Shown in pieces: positions 1 through 9,736 of a DNA stretch of 41,481 nt. This DNA comes from Rhodospirillales bacterium (GTDB lineage Bacteria > Pseudomonadota > Alphaproteobacteria > Rhodospirillales > GLO-3). The position numbers and the translations under genes were made by a program. The stretch's first letter is position 1, and every line of letters starts with the position of its first letter. Below the pieces are notes generated by a model. It had not been told where the DNA came from. It did no database searches and saw only the letters and a program-made list of their open reading frames with translations. The stretch covers positions 1-41,481 of the forward strand of contig PIVK01000025.1 in NCBI GenBank assembly GCA_003354135.1, written 5' to 3'.

Positions 1-40
1 GATTTGCCGAGTAATCAGCCCGCTGGGGCATGGATTAACC

Positions 41-66
41 ATGAAGCCATCACAAAAGGGCTTCAT
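41..66. repeat. 8-bp perfect inverted repeat
   Basis: ATGAAGCC at 41-48 is matched by GGCTTCAT at 59-66 with a 10-nt loop. Neither strand has a T-tract after it, so it is not an obvious terminator. Its function is unknown and it may be chance. The rest of 1-123 shows no convincing gene. Confidence 0.35.
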
Positions 67-123
67 ATCAGGTCAAAAACGGCCTAAACATTACAAAAAG
101 GGCATTGTTCGAGGTGCCCCTTA

Positions 124-152
124 AAGAAAAAGCCCGCCTATACCCGGCGGGC
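124..152 (-). terminator. Rho-independent terminator of the small ORF at 206-460
   Basis: On the minus strand GCCCGCC and GGCGGGC form a perfect 7-bp stem with an 8-nt loop, followed directly by TTTTTCTTT. It lies about 55 nt past the stop codon of the minus-strand ORF 206-460 and is the main evidence that this small ORF belongs to a real transcription unit. Confidence 0.8.
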
Positions 153-205
153 CCCGTTACCTCAAATACGGATAAACGCTTATTGATTGCCGCTCATCAC
201 CAGTC

Positions 206-460
206 TCACCGCATGTTCTCCGGCGTCCGCTTCTTCCAGTTGAGCAAGGCTTTGCGAACGACTTCGATATTGCGGGAAAGCTTTTCCCGGGTGAGGCTGC
301 CGCTTTCCATCCGGTGGCGGACAATGGGGGCAGCGAAAACGTCCTTCAGCGGTGGCTCGGTCCGATCCGTCCGCAATCGTCCCATGATTACCCCCGCAAC
401 TCGGTTTTTCAACGCCTCAGCCCCCTTGAGCCTCGACAATCGGCCCACCCTATAGCACAC
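206..460 (-). CDS. small hypothetical protein, basic, 84 aa or 59 aa
   Basis: I do not recognise this product. The ORF encodes a strongly basic protein rich in Arg and Lys, with no membrane segment and no cysteine motif; the C-terminal half (EKLSRNIEVVRKALLNWKKR) is predicted helical. Two starts are possible. The ATG at 460 has no Shine-Dalgarno sequence. The internal ATG at 385 is preceded by GGGGGT five nucleotides upstream and would give 59 residues (MGRLRTDRTEPPLKD...), which I slightly prefer. A clean intrinsic terminator lies just downstream, which supports expression. An ORF also runs on the opposite strand (105-455), but no terminator or ribosome binding site supports it. It could be a small regulatory or nucleic-acid-binding protein, but nothing in the sequence proves that. 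Confidence 0.5.
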   Translation of the reverse strand: MCYRVGRLSRLKGAEALKNRVAGVIMGRLRTDRTEPPLKDVFAAPIVRHRMESGSLTREKLSRNIEVVRKALLNWKKRTPENMR

Positions 461-474
461 ATTACGCAGTCAGG

Positions 475-510
475 GGAACCGTAAGATTCTGGAAACAATG
501 TTGCGGTTCC
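475..510. repeat. 7-bp inverted repeat in the intergenic region
   Basis: GGAACCG (475-481) and CGGTTCC (504-510) are perfect complements around a 22-nt loop, just upstream of the small minus-strand ORF. No T-tract follows. It may be an operator or an RNA hairpin; the function is unknown. Confidence 0.35.
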
Positions 511-575
511 ATAGATCTGTATAAGAAATATGTTTTTTAGTTCTATGTCTATATACGTACGAATGGTTCATTGTC

Positions 576-666
576 TATTGCGCGCGGCTCGGCCTATTGC
601 ATAGGCCTTATCTATTACATTGAAATGGTTTATTGCGCGCGCCGAATTTATTGCGCGGGCTGGACG
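576..666. repeat. five-copy degenerate tandem repeat, 18-bp period
   Basis: TATTGCGCG-like units begin at 576, 595, 613, 631 and 649, so the period is 19, 18, 18 and 18 bp. Copies 1, 4 and 5 share TATTGCGCG; copy 2 reads TATTGCATAGG and copy 3 TATTACATTG. Copy 2 also forms the palindrome GGCCTAT-TGC-ATAGGCC (591-607). The 461-683 interval is more AT-rich than its surroundings and contains no gene I can support. The array resembles iterons or a decayed minisatellite; no replication gene is nearby. Confidence 0.6.
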
Positions 667-683
667 GTGGCAGGGTTCTGACC

Positions 684-746
684 AAAAAAACAAAGCCGCC
701 GTCGAAGCCGGAAAGAGTCATCTCAATCGGCTTCGACCATGACGGC
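684..746 (-). terminator. terminator of the mtnP-mtnA-aldolase operon
   Basis: On the minus strand, GTCGAAGCCG (737-728) pairs perfectly with CGGCTTCGAC (710-701). An outer GCCG/CGGC pairing extends the stem across a bulge, and TTTGTTTTTTT follows. It starts within 20 nt of the aldolase stop codon. Confidence 0.7.
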
Positions 747-761
747 CGTATCTCGGAAATC

Positions 762-2807
762 TCAGCGCAAGGACGCTTCGATGTTGCCGCCGTCGACAGT
801 CAATGTCGCCGCCGTGGTCTTGGGTGACAGGGCCAGATGAACAAAGCCGCGGGCGACATCGTCCGCCGTGACTTCCCGGCCCAGGAGATTGCCGGCCAGG
901 TAATCCTTTTCCGTCACGCCGCGGGCCTCGGAGCGCGACCTGACCATATCGTCGGTCAAGAGGCCCGAGCGGATGCGATCGGCGTTGACGGCGTTGGAAC
1001 GGATGCCGTCGTGACCATGGTCGAGCGCGTACTGCTTCATCAGGAACAGGGTTGCCGCCTTGGGCAGGCCGTAGGGGCCGAAGTTCTTGCCTGGGTTAAG
1101 AGCCTGTTTGGAGGTGTTGAACAGAAGGCAACCGCCAATCCCCTGGGCCGTCATCACGCGAACGCCGGCCTGGGCCACGTTCTGGTGGCCCCAGAAATTG
1201 AGTTCAAAGCTCTTGCGCAAGAGACCGTCTTCGACATCTCCGATGCGGCCCTGCCAGGCGGCACCGGCATTGGAGACCACGATGTCGATACCGCCGAAGG
1301 CCTCGCAGACCCGGTCGAAGGCCGCGCGCACCGCACCCGCGTCGGTCACGTCGCATCCCAAGCCCAGAGCTCCGAAGGTATCCGCCGCCTTGCGTGCCGC
1401 CTCTTCATCGAGATCGAGGAGGGCCACCGCGCAACCGCGATTGGCGAACATGCGCGCGGTCGCCAAACCAATGCCCGACGCCCCGCCGGTCACCACGCAG
1501 ACCTTGCGCGCCAGGGCCGGTTCGGGATGGCGGCTCAGCTTGGCCTGTTCGAGGGACCAGTATTCGATGTCGAAGGCGTCTTCCTCGGAGATCGATTCGA
1601 AGGTCCCCAAGGCCTCGGCCGCCGAGATGATCTCGACGTTGGCCTCGGCCAGATCGGCGGCGATGGCGGCTTCCTTCACCGTCCGGCCCAGGCCGAACAG
1701 CCCCAGCCCGGGAACCAGGATCACTCGGGGCATGGGGTCGAGTTCGATCTTCCCCCCCCCGATACGGGCGTTGTTACGGACGAAATAGGCGCGGTAGTTG
1801 GTGACGTAGGTCTCCACGGCCGCCGTTACGGCTTCCTTGAAGTCCGCAAGCTTGTCGGCCTGTGGCGGCACCACCACCAACGGGTGTTGCTTGGTGTGGA
1901 TGATGAAGTCGGGCGTGCCGGCGCTCTCCCGAGCGTAGCGTTCCAGGTCCTGAGCGTTGACGAAATTGAGGATGGCCTTATTGGTCCGGAAATCAAGCAG
2001 GAAGGGCTTGTGCGTCTCTTCCTCCGCATTCTCGACGAACACCGTGGCCCCGCGCAAGACCGGCGCCACGTCGGCTACCGGCGCCAGGCCCACGGGCAGG
2101 TCGGCGGCGGGGAAGGTCTTGCGGCCGGTCTTCAGCACCATCGTCTCGGCGCGCGACACATACTCGATCATGCGCTCGTAGGCGTGACCCGCCTGGTCCC
2201 CGACCGTGAAGATGCCGTGGCGCAGCAGCACCAGGGCTTCGGCGGCAGGTTTCTCGCGCATGGCTGCCGCCGCTGCCTTGGCCAGCGCAAACCCAGACAT
2301 GGCGTAGGGCAGTACGATGACCTCGTCGCCAAAAGCTTCGGCGCAGACCTCATCCCAGTTGGAGTGGTTGGTCAGTGCCAGCACCGCATTGGCGTGGGTG
2401 TGGTCGATGAAGCGCGCCGGCAGGAAGACATGCAGCAGGGTTTCAACCGAGGGATTGGGAGCGCTTGCGTCCAGCTTGGCCGATTTCAGGGCCGAGACCA
2501 TGTCCGCGTCGGAAAGCGTCTTCAGGTCCTCGAGACGGCGCAGCGGCTCCATGTGCAGCAGCGGCAGATCTTCCGGGTTCACCTTCGCCATGTCGCGGCC
2601 CGACCCCTTGATGGAGATCACCTCGACCAGGTCTCCGTGCAGGTCTTTCACCAGGGTCTTGACCGACGTATTGCCGCCGCCGTGCAGCACCAGGTTCCGC
2701 TCGGCTCCCAGGAGACGGGTGGCGTAAGCCTGGCGCGCGATATCGCTGTCGCCGTTCGAGGCGGCAACGGCGGCTTCGGATTCCGTTTCGGACCAAAGGT
2801 TTTTCAT
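762..2807 (-). CDS. bifunctional class II aldolase / short-chain dehydrogenase fusion
   Basis: A 681-residue two-domain protein. The N-terminal half is a class II (zinc) aldolase/adducin domain: phosphate loop GGGNTS (43-48), catalytic Glu in SVETLLH (E122), zinc ligands DHTHAN (H136, H138) and HGIFTVG (H197). The C-terminal half is a short-chain dehydrogenase: TGGASGIG (440-447), NAG (513-515), and catalytic Ser566, Tyr579 and Lys583 (YGLPK). Proteins of this architecture are usually labelled rhamnulose-1-phosphate aldolase/dehydrogenase. Here the gene starts 3 bp after mtnA and is third in an mtnP-mtnA operon. The likely substrate is therefore 5-methylthioribulose-1-phosphate or 5-deoxyribulose-1-phosphate, cleaved to DHAP plus an aldehyde that the SDR domain reduces or oxidises. 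The domains are seen in the sequence; the substrate is inferred from context. Confidence 0.92.
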   Translation of the reverse strand: MKNLWSETESEAAVAASNGDSDIARQAYATRLLGAERNLVLHGGGNTSVKTLVKDLHGDLVEVISIKGSGRDMAKVNPEDLPLLHMEPLRRLEDLKTLSDADMVSALKSAKLDASAPNPSVETLLHVFLPARFIDHTHANAVLALTNHSNWDEVCAEAFGDEVIVLPYAMSGFALAKAAAAAMREKPAAEALVLLRHGIFTVGDQAGHAYERMIEYVSRAETMVLKTGRKTFPAADLPVGLAPVADVAPVLRGATVFVENAEEETHKPFLLDFRTNKAILNFVNAQDLERYARESAGTPDFIIHTKQHPLVVVPPQADKLADFKEAVTAAVETYVTNYRAYFVRNNARIGGGKIELDPMPRVILVPGLGLFGLGRTVKEAAIAADLAEANVEIISAAEALGTFESISEEDAFDIEYWSLEQAKLSRHPEPALARKVCVVTGGASGIGLATARMFANRGCAVALLDLDEEAARKAADTFGALGLGCDVTDAGAVRAAFDRVCEAFGGIDIVVSNAGAAWQGRIGDVEDGLLRKSFELNFWGHQNVAQAGVRVMTAQGIGGCLLFNTSKQALNPGKNFGPYGLPKAATLFLMKQYALDHGHDGIRSNAVNADRIRSGLLTDDMVRSRSEARGVTEKDYLAGNLLGREVTADDVARGFVHLALSPKTTAATLTVDGGNIEASLR

Positions 2808-2810
2808 GGA

Positions 2811-3905
2811 TTACTTCTTCTCGGGAAACAGCTCTGTCAGTCCTTCTTCGGACGCCGTGCAGACGCCGCGTTCGGTGATCAACCCCGTAACCAAGCGGCT
2901 GGGCGTCACGTCGAAGGCGTAGTTGGCGGCCGGTGTGCCGTCGGGCGAAATGGTGATGGACCCGGTTTTGCCCTTGCCCGTACGCCCCCAGATCCGGGTC
3001 ACCTCTGCAGCGTCGCGTTCCTCGATCGGCACATCGGCGACACCGTCGCAGATGGTCCAGTCAATCGTCGGGCTGGGGAGCCCCACGTAAAAGGGCACCC
3101 CGTTGTCGTGTGCCGCCAACGCCTTCAGGTAGGTGCCGATCTTGTTGCAGACGTCGCCGCATCGCGTGGTGCGGTCGGTGCCGACGATACAGAGGTCCAC
3201 GAGCCCGTGCTGCATCAGGTGGCCGCCGACGTTGTCGACGATCAGGGTGTGATCGACGCCGTGGGACAGCAATTCCCAGGCGGTCAGGCTGGCACCCTGA
3301 TTGCGGGGCCGGGTCTCGTCGACCCAGACGTGCACCGGGATACCTGCGTCATGGGCCTTGTAGATGGGGGCCAGGGCCGTCCCCCAGTCGACCGTGGCCA
3401 GCCAGCCGGCGTTGCAGTGGGTGAGCACGTTGACCTTGCCCCGCTTGCCCTTGGCGTTCCAATGACCCTCGATCAACGCCTTGCCGTTGTCGCCGATGGC
3501 CGAGCAGATCTCCACGTCGGCGTCGGCGATGCACGCCGCCCGGGTAAAGGCAAGACCGGCGCGGCGCTCGAAATCGACCGCGTCCAGGGCGCCGGACATG
3601 TTATCGAGGGCCCAACGCAGATTGACCGCCGTAGGCCGGGTCGCCATCAGTTGGTCGTAGGCCGCTTTAAGGTTTTCGTCGGAATTGTCGGCACGCATGG
3701 CAAGCGCCATGCCGTAGGCGGCGGTGGCGCCGATGAGGGGCGCGCCACGCACCAGCATATCGGCGATAGCCCGCGCTACGTCGTCCACCGTCTTCAGCTT
3801 CACCACCTTGAACAGGTGCGGCAGTTTGGTCTGATCGATGATCTCGACCGTATGGCCGTCGTCCGCCAACCAGATGGTGCGATAGGAGGTTCCGTCGACC
3901 TTCAT
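2811..3905 (-). CDS. mtnA: S-methyl-5-thioribose-1-phosphate isomerase
   Basis: A 364-residue cytosolic member of the eIF2B-like aldose-ketose isomerases. It converts 5-methylthioribose-1-phosphate (or 5-deoxyribose-1-phosphate) to the ribulose-1-phosphate form. The catalytic Cys lies in LTHCNAG (C164) and the catalytic Asp in VGTDR (D244); RGAPLIG (53-59) and NKIGTY are also typical. I chose the ATG at 3905 ([12 protein letters not shown]) over an upstream in-frame ATG at 4034: the extension would run into mtnP and is Arg-rich shadow sequence, while GGAAAC sits just ahead of 3905. The gene starts 11 bp after the mtnP stop and ends 3 bp before the aldolase-SDR start, so the three are co-transcribed. 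No mtnK, mtnB, mtnC or mtnD is in the window, which argues against the classic methionine salvage route here. Confidence 0.94.
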   Translation of the reverse strand: MKVDGTSYRTIWLADDGHTVEIIDQTKLPHLFKVVKLKTVDDVARAIADMLVRGAPLIGATAAYGMALAMRADNSDENLKAAYDQLMATRPTAVNLRWALDNMSGALDAVDFERRAGLAFTRAACIADADVEICSAIGDNGKALIEGHWNAKGKRGKVNVLTHCNAGWLATVDWGTALAPIYKAHDAGIPVHVWVDETRPRNQGASLTAWELLSHGVDHTLIVDNVGGHLMQHGLVDLCIVGTDRTTRCGDVCNKIGTYLKALAAHDNGVPFYVGLPSPTIDWTICDGVADVPIEERDAAEVTRIWGRTGKGKTGSITISPDGTPAANYAFDVTPSRLVTGLITERGVCTASEEGLTELFPEKK

Positions 3906-3916
3906 GGCATGTTTCC

Positions 3917-4804
<888 letters not shown>

Positions 4805-4906
4805 GGATTCCTCCCCCTGCAGGACAGCCCGGAATTGAGCGGACGGAGTTTGGCAAATTCACCCGGTTCCATCAACCGATATTCGGGGCGAGGAGGCACG
4901 AAGACA

Positions 4907-4922
4907 CCGGCCAAGGGGCCGG
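4907..4922 (-). terminator. possible weak terminator between ychF and mtnP
   Basis: CCGGCC-CCTT-GGCCGG forms a perfect 6-bp stem with a tetraloop on the minus strand, about 15 nt past the ychF stop. Only TGTCTTC follows, so any termination would be weak. It is the main structure in the 4805-4936 gap. Confidence 0.35.
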
Positions 4923-4936
4923 GCGCACCGTGTTTT

Positions 4937-6037
4937 TTACACGTTAAACCGGAACAGCAGCACATCGCCGTCCTGGACCACGTAGTCGCGGCCTTCCTGG
5001 CGCATCTTTCCGGCTTCCTTGGCTCCGTTCTCGCCGCCCAACTCCATATAATCGTTATAGGAGATTGTCTCGGCGCAGATGAAGCCGCGCTCGAAGTCGG
5101 TGTGGATGCCGCCCGCCGCCTGGGGCGCCGTGGATCCTTTTTTGACGGTCCAGGCCCGGGCCTCCTTGGGCCCCGCGGTGAAGAAGGTAATGAGGTCCAA
5201 GAGATGATAGCCGGCGCGGATCACCCGTGCCAAGCCCGTCTCGTGGAGTCCTAGACTCTCCAGGAACTCGGCCTTCTCCTCGTCGGCGTCCAACTGGGCG
5301 ATCGCCTCTTCGATCTCGGCCGAGATGGTCACCACGTCGGCCCCTTCCTTGGCCGCGCGCTCCGCCACCTGGGCCGAGAAGGCGTTGCCGCCGGCCGCAT
5401 CCTCCTCGCCAACGTTGCAGACGTAGAGCACCGGCTTGGTGGTCAGCAGGTGGAGCATACGGAACAGCTTTCTCTCTTCGGCGTTCACCTCGACCGTGCG
5501 GGCAGGCTTGCCGTTTTCCAGCACGTTGATGCAGCTTTCCACCAAGTTCAGGGTCTGTTTGGCCTCAGCATCACCGCCGCGGATCTTTTTGGTCAGCGGA
5601 GTGATGCGCTTCTCCAGACTTTCCAGATCGGCCAGCATGAGTTCGGTCTCGATGACCTCGATATCGCGGATCGGGTCAACGGACCCGTCCACGTGGACGA
5701 TATTCTCATCCTCGAAGCAGCGCACAAGGTGGATGATGGCGTCCACCTCGCGGATGTTGGCGAGGAACTTGTTGCCCAGACCCTCCCCCTTCGATGCCCC
5801 TTTAACGAGGCCTGCGATGTCGACGAATTCGAGGAAGGTGGGTGTCACCTTGGCTGGTTTCGCAACGTCGGTAACCGCGTCCAGACGCGGATCCGGCACT
5901 GTGACCCGGCCTATGTTGGGATCGATGGTGCAGAAGGGAAAGTTGTTGGCGGCCGCATTGGCGGTCGCCGTCATGGCGTTGAAGAGCGTCGACTTGCCGA
6001 TGTTGGGGAGGCCGACGATGCCGCAGTTGAAGCCCAT
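4937..6037 (-). CDS. ychF: redox-regulated ATPase YchF (Obg-like ATPase)
   Basis: A 366-residue TRAFAC-class P-loop ATPase that associates with ribosomes. The P-loop is GLPNIGKST (9-17), switch II is [17 protein letters not shown], and the base-recognition motif reads CNVGEED rather than NKxD; this NxxE form is the hallmark of the ATP-preferring YchF/OLA1 group. The C-terminal TGS-like domain ([23 protein letters not shown]... [13 protein letters not shown]) is complete. Its ATG lies one base after the pth stop codon, so the two are translationally linked, a common alphaproteobacterial arrangement (rplY-pth-ychF). Confidence 0.97.
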   Translation of the reverse strand: MGFNCGIVGLPNIGKSTLFNAMTATANAAANNFPFCTIDPNIGRVTVPDPRLDAVTDVAKPAKVTPTFLEFVDIAGLVKGASKGEGLGNKFLANIREVDAIIHLVRCFEDENIVHVDGSVDPIRDIEVIETELMLADLESLEKRITPLTKKIRGGDAEAKQTLNLVESCINVLENGKPARTVEVNAEERKLFRMLHLLTTKPVLYVCNVGEEDAAGGNAFSAQVAERAAKEGADVVTISAEIEEAIAQLDADEEKAEFLESLGLHETGLARVIRAGYHLLDLITFFTAGPKEARAWTVKKGSTAPQAAGGIHTDFERGFICAETISYNDYMELGGENGAKEAGKMRQEGRDYVVQDGDVLLFRFNV

Positions 6038-6038
6038 C

Positions 6039-6647
6039 TCAGTCTTCTTTCTTTTTGTCCAGCGTGTCTTCCAGTTTCGGCGCCGGGGCGTCCACGGCCA
6101 CCTTGCTCATGAAGTCCGAGTCCCGGTCCTCCGTCAGCAGTTCGAAATGCCGCCCGACGGCATCAAGCAGCGTGTCGAGCCATTCTTGATCGGCCTTGGT
6201 GAAGTCTTTGAGCACGTGGCCGGTCACCTTGGCCTTATCACCCGGATGGCCGATTCCCATCCGCACCCGTTTGTAATCGGGCCCAATGTGGGCCTGGATG
6301 CTCCTGAGTCCGTTGTGACCCGCGTGGCCACCGCCCGTCTTGACCCGGATCTTGCCCGCCGCCAAATCGAGTTCGTCGTGGAAGACCAGCACGTCAATCG
6401 GATGGATCTTATAGAAACGAGCGGCTTCGGCGACGGCCCGGCCGGATTCGTTCATGAAGGTCATGGGCTTGAGAACCAACACCTTGTCACTGCCGACGGT
6501 GCCCTCGGCGATCTCGGACTGGAACCTGGTGCGCCATCTGGAAAAGCCATGGCGGCGGACAACCTCGTCCACCGCCATGAATCCGATGTTGTGGCGGTTT
6601 TTGGCGTACCCTGTGCCGGGATTGCCGAGCCCCACCACCAACAGCAT
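6039..6647 (-). CDS. pth: peptidyl-tRNA hydrolase
   Basis: A 202-residue cytosolic enzyme that frees tRNA from peptidyl-tRNA dropped by ribosomes. The catalytic and substrate-binding residues are visible: N9 in LGNPG, H19 in KNRHNIGF, N66 in TFMNESG, D91 in FHDELDL and N112 in HAGHNGLRS, matching the known E. coli set within one or two positions. The C-terminal tail (about 180-202) is charged and Lys-rich (LDKKKED) and slightly longer than in E. coli. It lies between rplY (18 bp upstream) and ychF (one base downstream). Confidence 0.97.
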   Translation of the reverse strand: MLLVVGLGNPGTGYAKNRHNIGFMAVDEVVRRHGFSRWRTRFQSEIAEGTVGSDKVLVLKPMTFMNESGRAVAEAARFYKIHPIDVLVFHDELDLAAGKIRVKTGGGHAGHNGLRSIQAHIGPDYKRVRMGIGHPGDKAKVTGHVLKDFTKADQEWLDTLLDAVGRHFELLTEDRDSDFMSKVAVDAPAPKLEDTLDKKKED

Positions 6648-6665
6648 GGCTTTTCGTCCCCGGGA

Positions 6666-7331
6666 TTACTCCTCGGAGCCGCCCTCGACTTCGCCCTCGG
6701 CAGCTTCCTCGCCCTCGGCCATGGCCTCCTCGCCCTCGGCGGCCTCCTCGGCCTCCGACTTGACCGCGCTCGGCGCGACGATGGTGGCGACTGTGAAATC
6801 GCGCTCCTGAATGGTCGTCTGGACACCGTCCGGCAGGTTGACGGCGCTGATGTGAACCGAGTCGCCGATGTCCAGGCCGGTCAGGTCGACGGTCAGGCGT
6901 TCCGGGATGTTGTCGGGCGCACAGATCAGCTCCACCTCGTGGGCGACGACGTTGAGCACGCCGCCGCGCTTGAGACCCGGCGAGGCCAATTCGTTCTCGA
7001 ACACCACCGCGACCCCCACGTTAACTTGGGTGTCGGCGCCGAAACGCATGAAATCAACGTGCAGCGGCACGTCGGTTACCGGATCGAGCTGGATGTCACG
7101 GGGCAGAACCTTTTCCTTGGTGCCGCCGGTGTTGATCTCGAACATGTGGCTGAAGAAGCCACCACCGCGCAGCTGTTTGCGCAGGTCCAAGGGGTCGATG
7201 GAAATCATCACCGGGTCCTTCTTGGACCCATAGATGACAGCCGGCACACGACCGGCGCGACGGGTTGCACGGGCCGCCCCCTTACCGGCCCGTTCGCGGA
7301 TCTCCGCCGCGAGAGGAATAACGTTCGCCAT
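6666..7331 (-). CDS. rplY: 50S ribosomal protein L25, long CTC/TL5 form
   Basis: A 221-residue two-domain L25 that binds 5S rRNA. The N-terminal L25 domain covers about residues 1-90 (RRAGRVPAVIYG...) and the C-terminal CTC beta domain about 95-190. A very acidic Glu/Ala/Gly tail (EEAAEGEEAMAEGEE...) ends the protein; such tails are common in alphaproteobacterial L25. The start is secure: AAAGGAGAG sits a few bases ahead of the ATG at 7331. It heads the rplY-pth-ychF group. The 120-bp gap upstream to prs is GC-rich and may carry the promoter. Confidence 0.95.
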   Translation of the reverse strand: MANVIPLAAEIRERAGKGAARATRRAGRVPAVIYGSKKDPVMISIDPLDLRKQLRGGGFFSHMFEINTGGTKEKVLPRDIQLDPVTDVPLHVDFMRFGADTQVNVGVAVVFENELASPGLKRGGVLNVVAHEVELICAPDNIPERLTVDLTGLDIGDSVHISAVNLPDGVQTTIQERDFTVATIVAPSAVKSEAEEAAEGEEAMAEGEEAAEGEVEGGSEE

Positions 7332-7451
7332 TGGATATCTCTCCTTTAGGATTTTGCATCGCGCAGGCCTCCAGGGGTGCCGCGCGCAAAATTCCGCTCC
7401 CGGCGCGGGGACGGAACGAAGGCGGCGTTGTACCTTACTCTTCGCGCGGGA

Positions 7452-8384
7452 TCAATCGAAGAGACTGGAAATGGACGATTCTTCGTGAATGCGGCGGACG
7501 GCCTCGGCCATCAAGGGCGCCACGGTCAATTGCTCGATGTTGTGGGACACCCGCATGGCCTCGGTGGCGACGATGCTGTCGGTGATGATCAGCTTGTCCA
7601 TGGGTGAAGACGTGACCCGCGCCACTGCGCCGCCCGAAAGCACGCCGTGGGTGACATAGGACGACACGCTGGTGGCCCCTTTTTTGGTCAGCGCGACCGC
7701 CGCGTTGCAGAGCGTGCCGGCCGAGTCGACGATGTCGTCAATGAGGATGCAACGCCGGTCCTTGACGTCGCCGATGATGTTCATGACCTCCGACACGCCG
7801 GCCCGTTCGCGCCGCTTGTCGATGATGGCGAGGTCGGCGTCGAGCCGTTTGGCGATGCTTCGCGCCCTTACCACGCCCCCGACATCCGGCGACACGATGA
7901 CCAAGTGATTGGGGTCGTAGCGCTCCTCCAGGTCCTTCGCCAGGGTCGGGGCGGCATAGAGATTGTCGACCGGGATGTCGAAGAAGCCTTGGATCTGGCC
8001 CGCGTGCAGGTCCATGGTCAGCACCCGGTCGGCGCCCGCGGTGGTGATGAGGTTGGCCACCAGCTTGGCCGAGATCGGCGTGCGCGGCCCTGACTTGCGG
8101 TCCTGGCGGGCATAACCGAAATAGGGCACCACGGCCGTGATGCGCCGGGCCGAACCGCGCCGGAGTGCGTCAAGGGTCACCAACAGTTCCATCAGATGAT
8201 CGTTGGCCGGGTAGGATGTCGACTGGATGACGAACACATCCTGGCCGCGAACATTCTCCTGAACCTCAACAAATATCTCCATATCGGAGAAGCGGCGAAT
8301 GCTTGCCTTGGATAGCGGCAGATTGAGGTACGCCGAAATCGCCTCGGCCAGTGGGCGGTTGCTGTTGCAGGCTACGATCTTCAT
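7452..8384 (-). CDS. prs: ribose-phosphate pyrophosphokinase (PRPP synthetase)
   Basis: A 310-residue enzyme making PRPP from ribose-5-phosphate and ATP for nucleotide, His and Trp synthesis. Class I PRPP synthetase signatures are present: [16 protein letters not shown], the flexible loop [48 protein letters not shown] and the PRPP-binding [14 protein letters not shown] chose the ATG at 8384 ([13 protein letters not shown]) because GGGGAAG precedes it and homologues start there; an in-frame ATG at 8420 adds 12 unconserved residues. The preceding lipoprotein gene ends 70 bp upstream. The product may tie functionally to the nearby nucleoside-salvage genes. Confidence 0.96.
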   Translation of the reverse strand: MKIVACNSNRPLAEAISAYLNLPLSKASIRRFSDMEIFVEVQENVRGQDVFVIQSTSYPANDHLMELLVTLDALRRGSARRITAVVPYFGYARQDRKSGPRTPISAKLVANLITTAGADRVLTMDLHAGQIQGFFDIPVDNLYAAPTLAKDLEERYDPNHLVIVSPDVGGVVRARSIAKRLDADLAIIDKRRERAGVSEVMNIIGDVKDRRCILIDDIVDSAGTLCNAAVALTKKGATSVSSYVTHGVLSGGAVARVTSSPMDKLIITDSIVATEAMRVSHNIEQLTVAPLMAEAVRRIHEESSISSLFD

Positions 8385-8454
8385 GAAAAACTTCCCCGGA
8401 AAGCGGGTGGAATGTAACAACCCGGCCCGACGTTGTAAACCGCCCGCCCCCCTC

Positions 8455-9642
8455 TCAGCGCACCTTGACGGTGAGGCAACTCATTCCCGCCTGTTTAAAG
8501 GTGCTGCAGGCTGCCCTGGCTGCTGCCTTGTCGGCGAACGGCCCCACCTGGAGGCGATAGAAAACCCCTCGTTCCAGTCCCAGATCCGCCTTCTGGATGG
8601 TAAGCCTCAGGGGGCTCAGTATCTTGGGATGTTTTTTCTGGAGGCGCTTCCAGGCACGTTCGGCCCGCTCGGGCGAGCGAAGTGAGGCCAATTGAACCCG
8701 ATAGTTGCCCCGCACCGCCGACCTGGGCGGGGCATTCGCCGGTTTGGCCGCTGCACACGGTCGCGACGGGGGTGCCGCCGCGCCGGTCATGGCGAGAACC
8801 TGCTTAATGCCATCCACGGCGGCGGCCGCGACCTGTCCGGCCACCCGTCCCCAGGGGCCGTCGAGACTGCCGGTGGGGATGGCGTTCTCCTGGTTGGCCT
8901 CGCCCAGCAGCTTGGAGCCGTCGGGACGGGTCACCCGCCAGTCGATGCGCACCACCTGCTGGCCGTGTTTGTTGCCGGGTCCCACTTTGACGGTGCCCTG
9001 CAAGAAGGCGATGGCTTGGTCCGGTGTTTCGGATAGGGGAACGTCGCTGGCCTTGAGTGCTGCCTTAATGGCGTTGGTGAGCGACGTGTTGCCGTCGCCA
9101 GAAGCGCCGGTCACCTTCTGCACCCAGAGTGACTGGGCGACCGAACACTCTGCCGCTACGGCGGATCCTCGGAGCATCGCGGCCACCGCTTTCGATGTAT
9201 CGAGTCCGACGCGGCGGAGGATCTTCGGTTCTCCGTTGACCCATTCCCACCAACTGCCTTCCACGCCATGGGTGTGGGTGCCAATCACGCTGCCCCGCCG
9301 GTCCATCAGGGTCCAGTCGATGTAGACGATGATCTGCGACCCCCTATCGCGGCTGGTGCGCGCTTTGCTCCTGAGCACGTAATAACTGGTGCCCAGGCTC
9401 TTGGCGGTTGCGGCGATGTCCCGGTCGACCAGGGCGTCAGCCACCGACTGGGCGAGCAAGCGCGACATGGGTACCGCCGGCCCTTCCACCTGTTCAACGT
9501 CGACGCTGCGGGCTTCCTGCACCAGGGCGCGCGCCGCCTCTTGGCCCTCGGTGGTGCCTTTGAAGGGGTAGGGTAGCTGTTGGCACGCGGCGACGAGAGC
9601 CAGGGACAAGCACAAGATGACGAGGAGGCTGGGTATCCGCAT
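8455..9642 (-). CDS. predicted lipoprotein with C-terminal SPOR domain
   Basis: A 395-residue envelope protein. Residues 1-20 form a lipoprotein signal peptide ending in the lipobox LVAAC (Cys20). The middle (about 30-290) holds repeated strand-helix segments I cannot assign; its [15 protein letters not shown] and [15 protein letters not shown] elements look like an internal duplication. A proline-rich linker follows, then a C-terminal SPOR domain (about 316-395; NYRVQLASL... [18 protein letters not shown]), a fold that binds denuded peptidoglycan in other proteins. It starts 2 bp after a 22-codon microORF and lies in the lgt operon, whose Lgt product would lipidate it. Periplasmic or inner-face outer-membrane location is inferred. 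Confidence 0.85.
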   Translation of the reverse strand: MRIPSLLVILCLSLALVAACQQLPYPFKGTTEGQEAARALVQEARSVDVEQVEGPAVPMSRLLAQSVADALVDRDIAATAKSLGTSYYVLRSKARTSRDRGSQIIVYIDWTLMDRRGSVIGTHTHGVEGSWWEWVNGEPKILRRVGLDTSKAVAAMLRGSAVAAECSVAQSLWVQKVTGASGDGNTSLTNAIKAALKASDVPLSETPDQAIAFLQGTVKVGPGNKHGQQVVRIDWRVTRPDGSKLLGEANQENAIPTGSLDGPWGRVAGQVAAAAVDGIKQVLAMTGAAAPPSRPCAAAKPANAPPRSAVRGNYRVQLASLRSPERAERAWKRLQKKHPKILSPLRLTIQKADLGLERGVFYRLQVGPFADKAAARAACSTFKQAGMSCLTVKVR

Positions 9643-9644
9643 GT

Positions 9645-9713
9645 TCAGACCTGGCCGTAGGCGATAATGGAAATCAGAATGAATGAGAAGATGAGAATTG
9701 CGAAATACGGCAT
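9645..9713 (-). CDS. 22-residue hydrophobic microprotein
   Basis: A complete tiny ORF, MPYFAILIFSFILISIIAYG plus two residues (QV), then TGA. Nearly the whole peptide is one uninterrupted hydrophobic stretch, long enough for a single membrane pass. AAAGG lies nine bases ahead of the ATG. It begins 23 bp after the pgeF stop, and its stop is 2 bp before the start of the SPOR lipoprotein gene, which has only a weak ribosome binding site of its own. Two roles are possible: a membrane microprotein, or a leader that couples translation to the lipoprotein gene. Function is unknown; that it is coding is inferred from spacing, ribosome binding site and hydrophobicity. Confidence 0.5.
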   Translation of the reverse strand: MPYFAILIFSFILISIIAYGQV

Positions 9714-9736
9714 TCGAGGCAACCTTTATTCTCGAA

